Made by a program: the position numbers and the translations under genes
Assembly (NCBI GenBank): GCA_027919835.1
Contig: JANVFP010000005.1
Span: forward strand, 434,001-498,000
Direction: 5' to 3'
DNA from: Lentinula raphanica
Taxonomy: Eukaryota; Basidiomycota; Agaricomycetes; Agaricales; Omphalotaceae
DNA length: 64,000 nucleotides
Shown here: positions 44,515 to 53,906 of the stretch, in pieces
How positions within the stretch are numbered: the first letter of the stretch is position 1
Layout of the letters: the number at the start of each line of letters is the position of its first letter
Notes under the pieces: generated by a model
What the model was told of the DNA's origin: nothing
Seen by the model: the letters and a program-made list of their open reading frames with translations, nothing else
Database searches by the model: none

Positions 44515-47500
44515 CGCAACTCCTGTCCCTCCGCACGAAGCAGGAGTTGCGTTGACCTGGTTCGTGCTCTACCAGAGGTGCTAACTCTCAACGCGTCCGC
44601 TCTTTCTAATCTCGAGAAATCTTTCATCATACCTCTGTCTGCTAAAATTTCTACTATTACTTCTGATTACATTTCCATCTCTTTTGATTCTTTACTTGAT
44701 TCCGGTTCTACTGATTGTTTTATTGATACTTCATTTGTTCGCCAAAAAAGAATTCCGACAAAACCTATCCTTACTCCGATCAATCTCCGATTATTTGATG
44801 GTTCACTTTCTCCGACTCCGATCTCGGAATACGTTTCGTTATCGGTAGTTTTTCCTTCAAACGAGCAACTACCTCTGGACTTTTATGTCACACCTTTGGA
44901 TTCTTCTTGTAAAGCAGTTTTAGGATATAGTTTTCTCTCCCGCTGCAATCCGTCGATTGACTGGGTAGCGAAAACAATTACAATCCGAACCACTGATCAA
45001 GTTTTATCACAGACGTCTTCTTCTGAGATACCCTCCGACGGATCGGAGGACTCAGAGAATCTTGATCCGACTCGATACCCTCGGTCACCTCCAGATGATC
45101 CTCTCCCTACAAGAGCTGGTCGATCTGCCTTCACCTCCCGTTCTCGTTTGAAACCTCGTCCTCTTTCGGACAAATTTCCTTTCGAACCATTATATACTTA
45201 TCCCTCCGTTGTTCAGATGGCTTCAAAACTGGAATACTCCGGAGTCGATATAGCCTTGGTCGGTGCTACGGTTTTTCATCATGCCTGCAAGATGTCTGGT
45301 ATGGAACCCCTTCTACTCTACGCTGTACACTCCGAAGTAGCGGCTAGAGCCTCTCAACCAGCACCGCCGACGGCGACGTCGGACTCTAAATCTCCTCCTA
45401 TTCCTGAAGCTTATCGGGATTTCACTGATGTCTTCGATGAAGTCGAGTCAGAAGTGCTCCCAGAACATAGGTCTTACGACCTGAAGATTGATCTGGAGGA
45501 AGGTGCGGAACCTCCGATCGGAAGAATTTACCCACTCTCCCCTCGTGAGCTGGAAGCTCTACGAGAATTCATCGACAAACAGTTGGTTAGCGGAGCTATT
45601 CGTCCTTCGACTTCTCCTCACGGAGCTCCTGTTCTCTTCGTTCCGAAGAAGGATGGCTCTCTCCGACTCTGCGTCGACTTCCGAGGACTAAACCGCATCA
45701 CCAAAAAAGATCGGTATCCTCTCCCACTCATTTCCGATTTGCTTGACGCCCCGAAGAAAGCGAAAATCTATACGAAGTTGGACCTCGCTCATGCTTATCA
45801 TCTCGTTCGGATCGCCGACGGAGACGAATGGAAGACCACGTTCCGAACCCGATATGGTTCTTTCGAATGGCTGGTCATGCCGTTTGGTCTTACCAATGCT
45901 CCTGCTGCGTTTCAACGTTTCGTCAATGATATTTTTGCTGACTTACTCGATGTCTGTGTTATAGTCTATCTTGACGATATCCTCATTTACTCCGACGATC
46001 CGACGGCGCATGAGGAGCATGTCAAAGAGGTTCTTCGACGTCTTCGCAAACACAAACTTTTCTGCAATCCGGCGAAATGTGAATTCGGAATTGACACGGT
46101 TGAATATCTTGGGTATATTCTCTCCCCCGACGGACTTTCCATGGCCGAGGACAAAATCAAGGCTATCATCGATTGGCCAACGCCAAGGAAGGTTAAGGAC
46201 ATCCAGTCCTTCCTAGGTTTTGCGAATTTCTATCGTCGTTTTATTCACAATTACAGTGATATCGTCGTTCCGATGAACCGACTCACTCGGAAAGATACTC
46301 CATGGGTCTGGACTTCGGAATGTCAAGATTCCTTCGATACGCTTAAGCACGCTTTCACTCATGCCCCTATTCTTTCTCATTGGGAACCTGATAAACCTCT
46401 TATTGTCGAAACAGATGCGTCGGATTATGCTCTAGCAGCTATCCTATCCATCGTCGGCGCCGATGGAGAAATTCATCCGGTGGCCTTCCTTTCTCGCACT
46501 TTCCATTCTGCCGAATTGAACTATGACACTCATGACAAGGAATTGCTAGCTATTTTCGAAGCTTTTAAAGCTTGGCGGCATTACCTTGAAGGTTCGGGCA
46601 CTCCGATCGACGTCGTTACTGATCACAAGAATCTGGAGTATTTCTCCACTACGAAGATTCTTACCCGACGGCAGGTCCGATGGTCCGAATACCTTCACCA
46701 GTTCAATTTCGTTATCCGTTTCCGTCCTGGAAAACTCGGTGCGAAACCTGACGCTATGACTAGACGATGGGACGTCTATCCCAAAGAGGGGGATATCGGC
46801 TACGCGCAAGTTAATCCTCACAATTTTAGACCCATATTCACTAATGATCAACTCACCACATCACTTCGTGCTACCTTCCTTGAAGGTCCTGTTCTTCGAG
46901 CGTCGGTTGTTATGGACTTTGAAGCAGTTCATCAATCGATCCGAGAACATTACTCCTCCGACGGCGAAGCGATGGCGGGATTGAAGTTGGTCGACGATCC
47001 TTCTAACCTCCGATGGACTATGGGTTTAGATGGTCTCTTGCGTCTGGATGGTCGAATCTACGTTCCAAACTTCGGAGATCTCAGGTTGCAGATCCTCCGA
47101 TTCTTTCATGATCATCCTCTCTCTGGCCACTTCGGTCAGAATCGGACTCTCGAAGCTGTACGTCGTCAATATACTTGGCCAAAGGTACGAGAATTCGTTA
47201 AGGACTATGTTTCGTCTTGTACGATTTGCGGTCGGAATAAACCCCGTCGGCATCGTCCCTACGGACTTCTCAAACCTCTCCCTGTGCCTTCTCGTCCTTG
47301 GGATTCAATCTCAATGGATTTCATCGAACAACTTCCTGACTCCGACGGCTACACCGCTATCTTGGTCGTAGTCGACCGTGCTTCCAAACAAGCTATCTTC
47401 ATTGCCTGTGACGACAAAATCACCTCCGAACAATTGGCACAACTTTTCGTTATTCATGTCTTCTCTAAACACGGTGTTCCGAATCATGTTACCTCCGACC

Positions 47501-48387
47501 GAGGATCGGAATTCGTTTCGGCGTTTTTCCGAGCTTTAGGTCAAGCTTTGTCGATGGAATTACACTATACGTCTGGTTATCATCCGGAAGCTGATGGTCA
47601 AACCGAACGAGTAAACCAAACTCTGGAGCAGTACATCCGGATCTATTGTTCTTATCAACAGGACGACTGGTCATCCCTTCTTCCGATTGCGGAATTTGCT
47701 TATAACAACGCTCCTAATGCTTCTACTGGTCTTACTCCGTTCTTTGCTAACAAAGGCTACCATCCGAACATCACAGTCCGACCGGAGATCGATATTCGTT
47801 CCGACTTAGCCAAGGATTTCGTTGTTAATCTTGATGAGCTTCATACTTTTCTACGTGATGAAATCACTAATGCTCAAAAGAAATACAAGGAACAGGCTGA
47901 TCGAAAACGAATTCCTCCGCCGGAGTTTTCCGTCGGATCGGAAGTCTTCGTTCTAGCAAAATACATCAAATCCACTCGACCTACAGCGAAGTTTGCAGAG
48001 AAGTATCTTGGACCTTTCACGGTTCTTGAGAAGATCGGCTCTCTCTCATACAAGATACAACTCCCCGATTATCTTCGTCGCATTCATCCTGTCTTCCACG
48101 TCTCACAACTCGAACCCTCCTATCCGAATCCGATTCCGAATCGGACCCAAACACCTCCACCTCCGATCGAGGTTGAAGGTGAAGTCGAGTATCTCGTTGC
48201 TGAAGTACTTGATTCAAAGCTGGACCGTCGGTTCAAACGTTGTCCCCTCCGGTACTTCGTTAGATGGTCTGGTTATGAAGGTACCGATGAGGAGTTCTCT
48301 TGGGTTGCGGCAGACGACATTCATGCCGACGAACTCATTCCGGCTTTCCACCTCCGATATCCAGACAAACCCGGACCTTTGACTTAG
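44515..48387 (+). CDS. pol: Chromovirus pol polyprotein (PR-RT-RH-IN-chromodomain)
   Basis: The pol frame is open from the gag stop (no ATG at its start) to 48387, about 1,290 codons in the -1 frame relative to gag. Protease active site: LLDSGSTDCFID. Reverse transcriptase: LRLCVDFRGLNRIT, FGLTNAPAAFQRFVN and the catalytic YLDDILIYSDD. RNase H: IVETDASDYALAAIL. Integrase: zinc domain HDHPLSGHFGQ ... CTICGRNK, then MDFIEQLPDS, VTSDRGSEFVS and SGYHPEADGQTERVNQTLEQ, giving the D,D,E triad. C-terminus: chromodomain VAEVLDSKLDRR ... LRYFVRWSGYEGTDEEFSWV, which in chromoviruses directs integration to marked chromatin. No stop or frameshift interrupts it. Expression as a Gag-Pol fusion would need -1 frameshifting at the gag stop. 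Confidence 0.97.
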   Translation, partial: RNSCPSARSRSCVDLVRALPEVLTLNASALSNLEKSFIIPLSAKISTITSDYISISFDSLLDSGSTDCFIDTSFVRQKRIPTKPILTPINLRLFDGSLSPTPISEYVSLSVVFPSNEQLPLDFYVTPLDSSCKAVLGYSFLSRCNPSIDWVAKTITIRTTDQVLSQTSSSEIPSDGSEDSENLDPTRYPRSPPDDPLPTRAGRSAFTSRSRLKPRPLSDKFPFEPLYTYPSVVQMASKLEYSGVDIALVGATVFHHACKMSGMEPLLLYAVHSEVAARASQPAPPTATSDSKSPPIPEAYRDFTDVFDEVESEVLPEHRSYDLKIDLEEGAEPPIGRIYPLSPRELEALREFIDKQLVSGAIRPSTSPHGAPVLFVPKKDGSLRLCVDFRGLNRITKKDRYPLPLISDLLDAPKKAKIYTKLDLAHAYHLVRIADGDEWKTTFRTRYGSFEWLVMPFGLTNAPAAFQRFVNDIFADLLDVCVIVYLDDILIYSDDPTAHEEHVKEVLRRLRKHKLFCNPAKCEFGIDTVEYLGYILSPDGLSMAEDKIKAIIDWPTPRKVKDIQSFLGFANFYRRFIHNYSDIVVPMNRLTRKDTPWVWTSECQDSFDTLKHAFTHAPILSHWEPDKPLIVETDASDYALAAILSIVGADGEIHPVAFLSRTFHSAELNYDTHDKELLAIFEAFKAWRHYLEGSGTPIDVVTDHKNLEYFSTTKILTRRQVRWSEYLHQFNFVIRFRPGKLGAKPDAMTRRWDVYPKEGDIGYAQVNPHNFRPIFTNDQLTTSLRATFLEGPVLRASVVMDFEAVHQSIREHYSSDGEAMAGLKLVDDPSNLRWTMGLDGLLRLDGRIYVPNFGDLRLQILRFFHDHPLSGHFGQNRTLEAVRRQYTWPKVREFVKDYVSSCTICGRNKPRRHRPYGLLKPLPVPSRPWDSISMDFIEQLPDSDGYTAILVVVDRASKQAIFIACDDKITSEQLAQLFVIHVFSKHGVPNHVTSDRGSEFVSAFFRALGQALSMELHYTSGYHPEADGQTERVNQTLEQYIRIYCSYQQDDWSSLLPIAEFAYNNAPNASTGLTPFFANKGYHPNITVRPEIDIRSDLAKDFVVNLDELHTFLRDEITNAQKKYKEQADRKRIPPPEFSVGSEVFVLAKYIKSTRPTAKFAEKYLGPFTVLEKIGSLSYKIQLPDYLRRIHPVFHVSQLEPSYPNPIPNRTQTPPPPIEVEGEVEYLVAEVLDSKLDRRFKRCPLRYFVRWSGYEGTDEEFSWVAADDIHADELIPAFHLRYPDKPGPLT

Positions 48388-48718
48388 CTATGTGTTCAAT
48401 TTTATATCATTGATTTTCCTTCTGTTTTCATTGTTGTACTAACATTACACTTCGGTGTATTTTATTCAACACTCTCGGTATTTATACTGATTGAGTATAA
48501 ACGCGATGATAGCAAATTGAGCGTTTATATTTTTCTCTTAAATTTTTCTAAGTCAAATCCGACGGATTTCCGTCGGACTCATCGTCATTTTTATTACTAT
48601 AGTTACTTTACTATTCTTCCTTCAATTGGACTTCACAATTAACCATTTTTAGTATATACATTATGGGACTTCAAGAAAAACCAAGAAAGTTATATACAAT
48701 AAGTATTATTACAAGTCC

Positions 48719-49949
48719 CTACTCTTCGTCTCCCTCCGAGTCCGATCCCTTCGGCGCTTCCTTCTCCTGTTCTTCCCCTTCACCTTCCTTCACTCCCAGT
48801 GCTACCCTCATCAAGTTCACGAGAGTTCCTTCGAGGTTAGAAAACCTCCTCTCGAGTGCCTGTAGGCGCTGGTCCGTCGAAGCTGCGGAGTCCCGAACCA
48901 ACTCCGTTAGTTCATGTTGACCTTGGACCATGTCAACAAACCCTTCCTTTAGGGCCTGAATATCAACCTCCAGGTTTGTTAACCTAGAGGAGCTGGTTTC
49001 CGGCCGACGAGGAAGTGGGACCTTGGCCTTCCGAGGTTTCGATTTTCGAGTGGGCGCTGCGGCGACGGCGACGGATCCGGTCCAGGTGCACTGTTGTTTA
49101 TTGTCATGGCACGGCTGACAGGCGACGGTGTTTTTGCCTTTCTGAGGTACGCATGCCTCGACTCTTTCGAGCCAACGGCACCTCTCGCATGCCTCTTGTT
49201 CCTTCGGCGTCTCGTCTCCACTAGGCTCGGGGTCGTCGTCGGAATCGTCATCGTCATCGTCGTCCCCTCCCGGATACTCGTCGTCACTGGGATCCCCACC
49301 AGTTCCGACGTTCTGTCTTTAAGTCAGGAAATGAAGAAAAAGGAGATGGATTAGTAACTTACCACAAAAGGAATAAAAGGAAATTCCGGTACATACCTTT
49401 TGCGAGAAGGTCCCGCTTCTCCGATGGCCTCCGCCGGAGACGCTCTGGTAGAGGCATTCTACAGGAGAAGTTAGCATTAGCAGTCGGAAAGGAAGGATTA
49501 CTCACCGAGGTCCTCGAAAACCGACAAAGCCGAGCAGCTCGAAGCTGTTCCGACGACGGTCCCTGACCGGAGTCAGCGACTTTGGCTTTTTTGGCCTTGT
49601 TAGCCTTCTCCTCCTCTGCCTTCCTCTTCTTCCCCTCCTTAATCGTCCGGCGGCGTTCCGCCTCTGCTGCCTCCTCTGCCTCCCGTCGGAGACGCTCCTC
49701 CTCCGCAAGGCGTGCTGCCTCTTCTTCCTCCTTTTTCTTTTCTTCGGCTTCTTCTGCTTCTCGCCGTCGTTGATTTTCCTCCCTCCGTTGTTGGAGCTCT
49801 TGCAGTGCCGCTTCCTCCTCCTCCGCCTCTCGTCGACGGCGTTCGGCGGGTGTTTCTCGGTTCCGAGGCAAGAAAATAACCAACTCCTCCTCCCGACCGA
49901 TGGCGGTGGTGGTGGTGATGGTACTGACGTTTGGTTGAGAGCGAGACAT
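48719..49949 (-). CDS. Antisense spliced gene of the chromovirus: coiled-coil, six-cysteine zinc-cluster-like protein
   Basis: Three exons on the minus strand (49949-49506, 49458-49397, 49316-48719) with GT-AG introns of 47 and 80 nt close in frame at 367 aa. Residues about 30-130 are a long charged coiled coil (RRREAEEEEAALQELQQRRE onward), followed by a Lys-rich nuclear-localisation-like stretch (KKRKAEEEKANKAKKAK). Exon 3 has an acidic run (DDDDDDDSDDDPEPS), then ACERC-x8-C-x10-C-QPC-x6-C. This CX2CX8CX10CX2CX6C cluster resembles the fungal Zn2Cys6 DNA-binding domain except for a longer second spacing. A second predicted coiled coil (RLQALERRFSNLEGTLVNLM) and an acidic tail end the protein. 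It lies between pol and the 3' LTR, tail-to-tail with pol. A nuclear DNA-binding regulator encoded by the element is the inference. Confidence 0.8.
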
Positions 49950-50201
49950 GACGTAAGAGGGAAATTTTGGCTAAGTCCCTCATTCACCTTCGGCTTTTAT
50001 ACTTTCGGATCGGCGCACGGACCATGTTACTTTAGGGCCGGTCGATTCGCGTTTGGATTCAAGACCACCATCAAAACGTTTTTCCAAATCGGGCACCCCG
50101 ATTCCATCGTTCTAGAATCGGACCGACGGAGTCATGTGATCGGATCAACCTAGTCATCTGATCGTGGTGATGATGTCATCGGCTTTCGAGGGCTCAAGCC
50201 T

Positions 50202-50214
50202 AAGAGGGGGATAC
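50202..50214 (+). other. Polypurine tract of the chromovirus
   Basis: AAGAGGGGGATAC lies directly before the 3' LTR, the expected plus-strand primer site. Confidence 0.8.
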
Positions 50215-50799
50215 TGTTACGACCATGATCTTCGGAGCTCCGTCGGAGCTTCACTCGGCGATTGGACTTAGAGATTTCCTGAATCTCTCTAGTCATGCTT
50301 AGCAGTGTCCGCCTTGTCCCTCCTTCCGATTCCGTCGGCGCATCGGTCTGGTCTTATACTTGATTATGATCTTATTGTTTTATTCTGACAGCTCAGCTGA
50401 CCTTTATATTGATTTACTTTACAATAGCTTATTGTCTTTCTCACCTCCGATGCTGTAGTACCGAGATGTGTATCGTCTTATTGTACTTTAGATTAGACTG
50501 ACTATCCGTACAGTATATAAGGAGCCTGTACATACTTACATACCTCAGTTTTAATATCAACTTGGATTACCTCGTTAACGTTAACACTCACCTCTGTGCT
50601 CTCGGTGTCGTCTTGATCGTTGATCATCGCCGACTCCGAACCTCCGTCGGACTTCGTACACGTTGTACTCGTCCTCCTCTGCTCTCTTGGTTGAACACGG
50701 TAACGTGGCGAGGGTGTTGCTCAATAACAACACTAACGTTCAACAATCCTCTGTGTCTCTGATCGGAGCTCCGACTCCGTCGGTGGCACGGTCCTAACA
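50215..50799 (+). repeat. 3' LTR of the chromovirus
   Basis: 585 bp, identical to the 5' LTR as far as I can read, with the same four CCGTCGG sites. It is followed by GGATG, the right target duplication. Confidence 0.97.
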
Positions 50800-50845
50800 G
50801 GATGTTCATTTCTCGTGTGGCAATTCGATGTCGTTTCAGACAGCT

Positions 50846-53800
50846 GATACTGTAAAACTTTTGTAAAAAGTACTGATAAGTTATCGGGTACCTATTGCAA
50901 ATAGTTGTGATAACCCGGAGGGGGTCCCGGAAATGGCCCCGGGGGTGGTCATGCCTGTCACCACCTGTCACATATGGCTTATATTTACTGTTTTGGGTAA
51001 TTAATAATCATCCAGATATTAAATAAGCAGTACATTTTCAAAAAAACTCGAAAATTCATAAAAATTCATAAAAAACCTAAAATGGCCTGATTAGGTCAGA
51101 TCAGGATATGTAAGCAAATGACCTCATATGATAAAAAATGATGTAGGGCCAATGTAGGTACTAAAAATAGCCCAAAAAATCAATAAAAATGCAAAAAAAT
51201 ATTTAGGGATGGTATAGAGCCTATTGCAGGCCCAGGCACATCAAAATTACCAAAAAAGGAAAAAAATTGATCATGATCTCATCTTGTAGCAAAAAATCTG
51301 AAAAAAATCCTAAAAATAGTCAAAAAATTCAGGGGTGCCTTGTTGGCCCTGAAAACGCAAAATAAAAAAAAATACGCGACAAGTGTAAAAATTTTCATCA
51401 CTCCAAATCATCCCAAATCCACTATACAGTCAGTATATATGATGTATATGCTATATTTAGCATCCTAGTACCTTTATTGGGCTAAAAATAGAACTTGATC
51501 TCATCTGATAGCAAAAAATCTGAAAAAATCATAAAAATTACTCAAAAAATTCAGGGGTGCCTCATTGGCCCTGAAAATGCAAAATAAAAAAATTTACACG
51601 ACACAATTGAAAAACAACATCACTCCAAATCATACCAAATCCACTACACAGTCAGTATATGTCATGTATATGCCATTTATAGCACCCCTAGTACCCTCAA
51701 TCACTTATATCACTCAAGAATCATACCAAACTAAATAATTTGGGGAGTAAATATATTGTACATGATATTTTTAGCACACCTAGTACCCTTGATAACTTAG
51801 AACAATTTATATTACTCAATATGTCCAGTACACTTGGCACTTATCACACCTAACACACTAAAACTCATAACAGTACTTATATGTATTATACTTAACACAG
51901 TTGACAATGAAAATACTGTAAACAGTGTTATCAGTCATTATACTTAACACACTTGACAGTCAAAAAGTCGGAACAATTGTTATACTATAACACACTCATA
52001 ACAATGAGTTTTGGGCGCTTATGGGCGCTTATTTGGTGTTTTTGAGTCGAAATTCATTAATAGCACACTCAATAATTTTTGTCTGGGCTCTATACTGTGT
52101 CAGGATGTTGTCTATATCATATTCTTCTAGATACAATTCAGGGAACTTGAAAATTGAACCTGTGGGACTGGGTATATTGTGATCTTTTGAAATATAACAG
52201 TGTTTTATGTAAATGTCAATGCATATGTCCATGTAATGCAAGTATACTGATGGTGGTTGATGAGGGAATCACTCCTACAGTCTACTGGAAGTGTCTGGAC
52301 ATGGTTCAGATACTCACTATGACTATTGGACTCTGTGATATGCATGTACATGTTTCATGTACACTATAGATGTCTACACTTACATGTAACAATAGATGTC
52401 ATATTCAATGACCCCCATTACAGATCTCTTGGCTGTATCACATAGAGATAGCATAGAATAGGTTGTAGGATGACTCTTCTCATAACCCAGTAGCAGTTTG
52501 ACTTCACAACATGGGTGTATGCACTGACATTTACATAAAACACTGTTATATCACAAAAGATCACAATATAGCCAGCCCCACAGGTTCAATTTTCAAGTTC
52601 CCTGAATTGTATCTAGAAGAATATGATATAGACAACATCCTGACACAGTATAGAGCCCAGACAAAAATTATTGAGTGTGCTATTAATGAATTTCGACTCA
52701 AAAACACCAAATAAGCGCCCATAAGCGCCCAAAACTCATTGTTATGAGTGTGTTATAGTATAACAATTGTTCCGACTTTTTGACTGTCAAGTGTGTTAAG
52801 TATAATGACTGATAACACTGTTTACAGTATTTTCATTGTCAACTGTGTTAAGTATAATACATATAAGTACTGTTATGAGTTTTAGTGTGTTAGGTGTGAT
52901 AAGTGCCAAGTGTACTGGACATATTGAGTAATATAAATTGTTCTAAGTTATCAAGGGTACTAGGTGTGCTAAAAATATCATGTACAATATATTTACTCCC
53001 CAAATTATTTAGTTTGGTATGATTCTTGAGTGATATAAGTGATTGAGGGTACTAGGGGTGCTATAAATGGCATATACATGACATATACTGACTGTGTAGT
53101 GGATTTGGTATGATTTGGAGTGATGTTGTTTTTCAATTGTGTCGTGTAAATTTTTTTATTTTGCATTTTCAGGGCCAATGAGGCACCCCTGAATTTTTTG
53201 AGTAATTTTTATGATTTTTTCAGATTTTTTGCTATCAGATGAGATCAAGTTCTATTTTTAGCCCAATAAAGGTACTAGGATGCTAAATATAGCATATACA
53301 TCATATATACTGACTGTATAGTGGATTTGGGATGATTTGGAGTGATGAAAATTTTTACACTTGTCGCGTATTTTTTTTTATTTTGCGTTTTCAGGGCCAA
53401 CAAGGCACCCCTGAATTTTTTGACTATTTTTAGGATTTTTTTCAGATTTTTTGCTACAAGATGAGATCATGATCAATTTTTTTCCTTTTTTGGTAATTTT
53501 GATGTGCCTGGGCCTGCAATAGGCTCTATACCATCCCTAAATATTTTTTTGCATTTTTATTGATTTTTTGGGCTATTTTTAGTACCTACATTGGCCCTAC
53601 ATCATTTTTTATCATATGAGGTCATTTGCTTACATATCCTGATCTGACCTAATCAGGCCATTTTAGGTTTTTTATGAATTTTTATGAATTTTCGAGTTTT
53701 TTTGAAAATGTACTGCTTATTTAATATCTGGATGATTATTAATTACCCAAAACAGTAAATATAAGCCATATGTGACAGGTGGTGACAGGCATGACCACCC

Positions 53801-53898
53801 CCCGGGGCCATTTCCGGGACCCCCTCCGGGTTATCACAACTATTTGCAATAGGTACCCGATAACTTATCAGTCTTTTTTACAAAAGCTTTACTGTATC
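50846..53898. mobile_element. 3.05-kb palindromic element with 1.39-kb inverted arms
   Basis: Left arm 50846-52236 and right arm 52509-53898 are reverse complements with few differences, separated by a 272-bp spacer. The ends read GATACTGTAAA and TTTACTGTATC. Each arm is very AT-rich and contains a tandem duplication of about 225 bp (units near 51265 and 51490, with the shared words TTCAGGGGTGCC and GCAAAATAAAAA). Each arm also encodes the same outward-reading 67-70-codon frame (FKFPELYLEEYDIDNILTQY ... EFRLKNTK, stop) next to the spacer. No transposase is recognised and no target duplication is clear. It separates the KDZ transposase fragment from the unknown gene at 53907, and its insertion or a linked deletion may have removed the transposase core. 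Confidence 0.85.
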
Positions 53899-53906
53899 CT
53901 GTGGTA

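Larger units (their letters stand above)
42122..50799 (+). mobile_element. Ty3/gypsy chromovirus, complete with two LTRs
   Basis: The 8,678-bp element starts TGTTACG and ends CCTAACA, and is flanked by the 5-bp duplication GGATG (42117-42121 and 50800-50804). The two 585-bp LTRs appear identical by eye, including an identical 66-codon frame in each, so the insertion is young. The order is LTR, 11-nt self-primer site, gag, pol (protease, RT, RNase H, integrase, chromodomain), a spliced antisense gene, polypurine tract, LTR. The chromodomain and self-primer site place it near the Tf1/sushi chromoviruses of fungi. It has no envelope gene. Apart from a TGA at gag codon 6 all reading frames are open. 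Confidence 0.97.
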
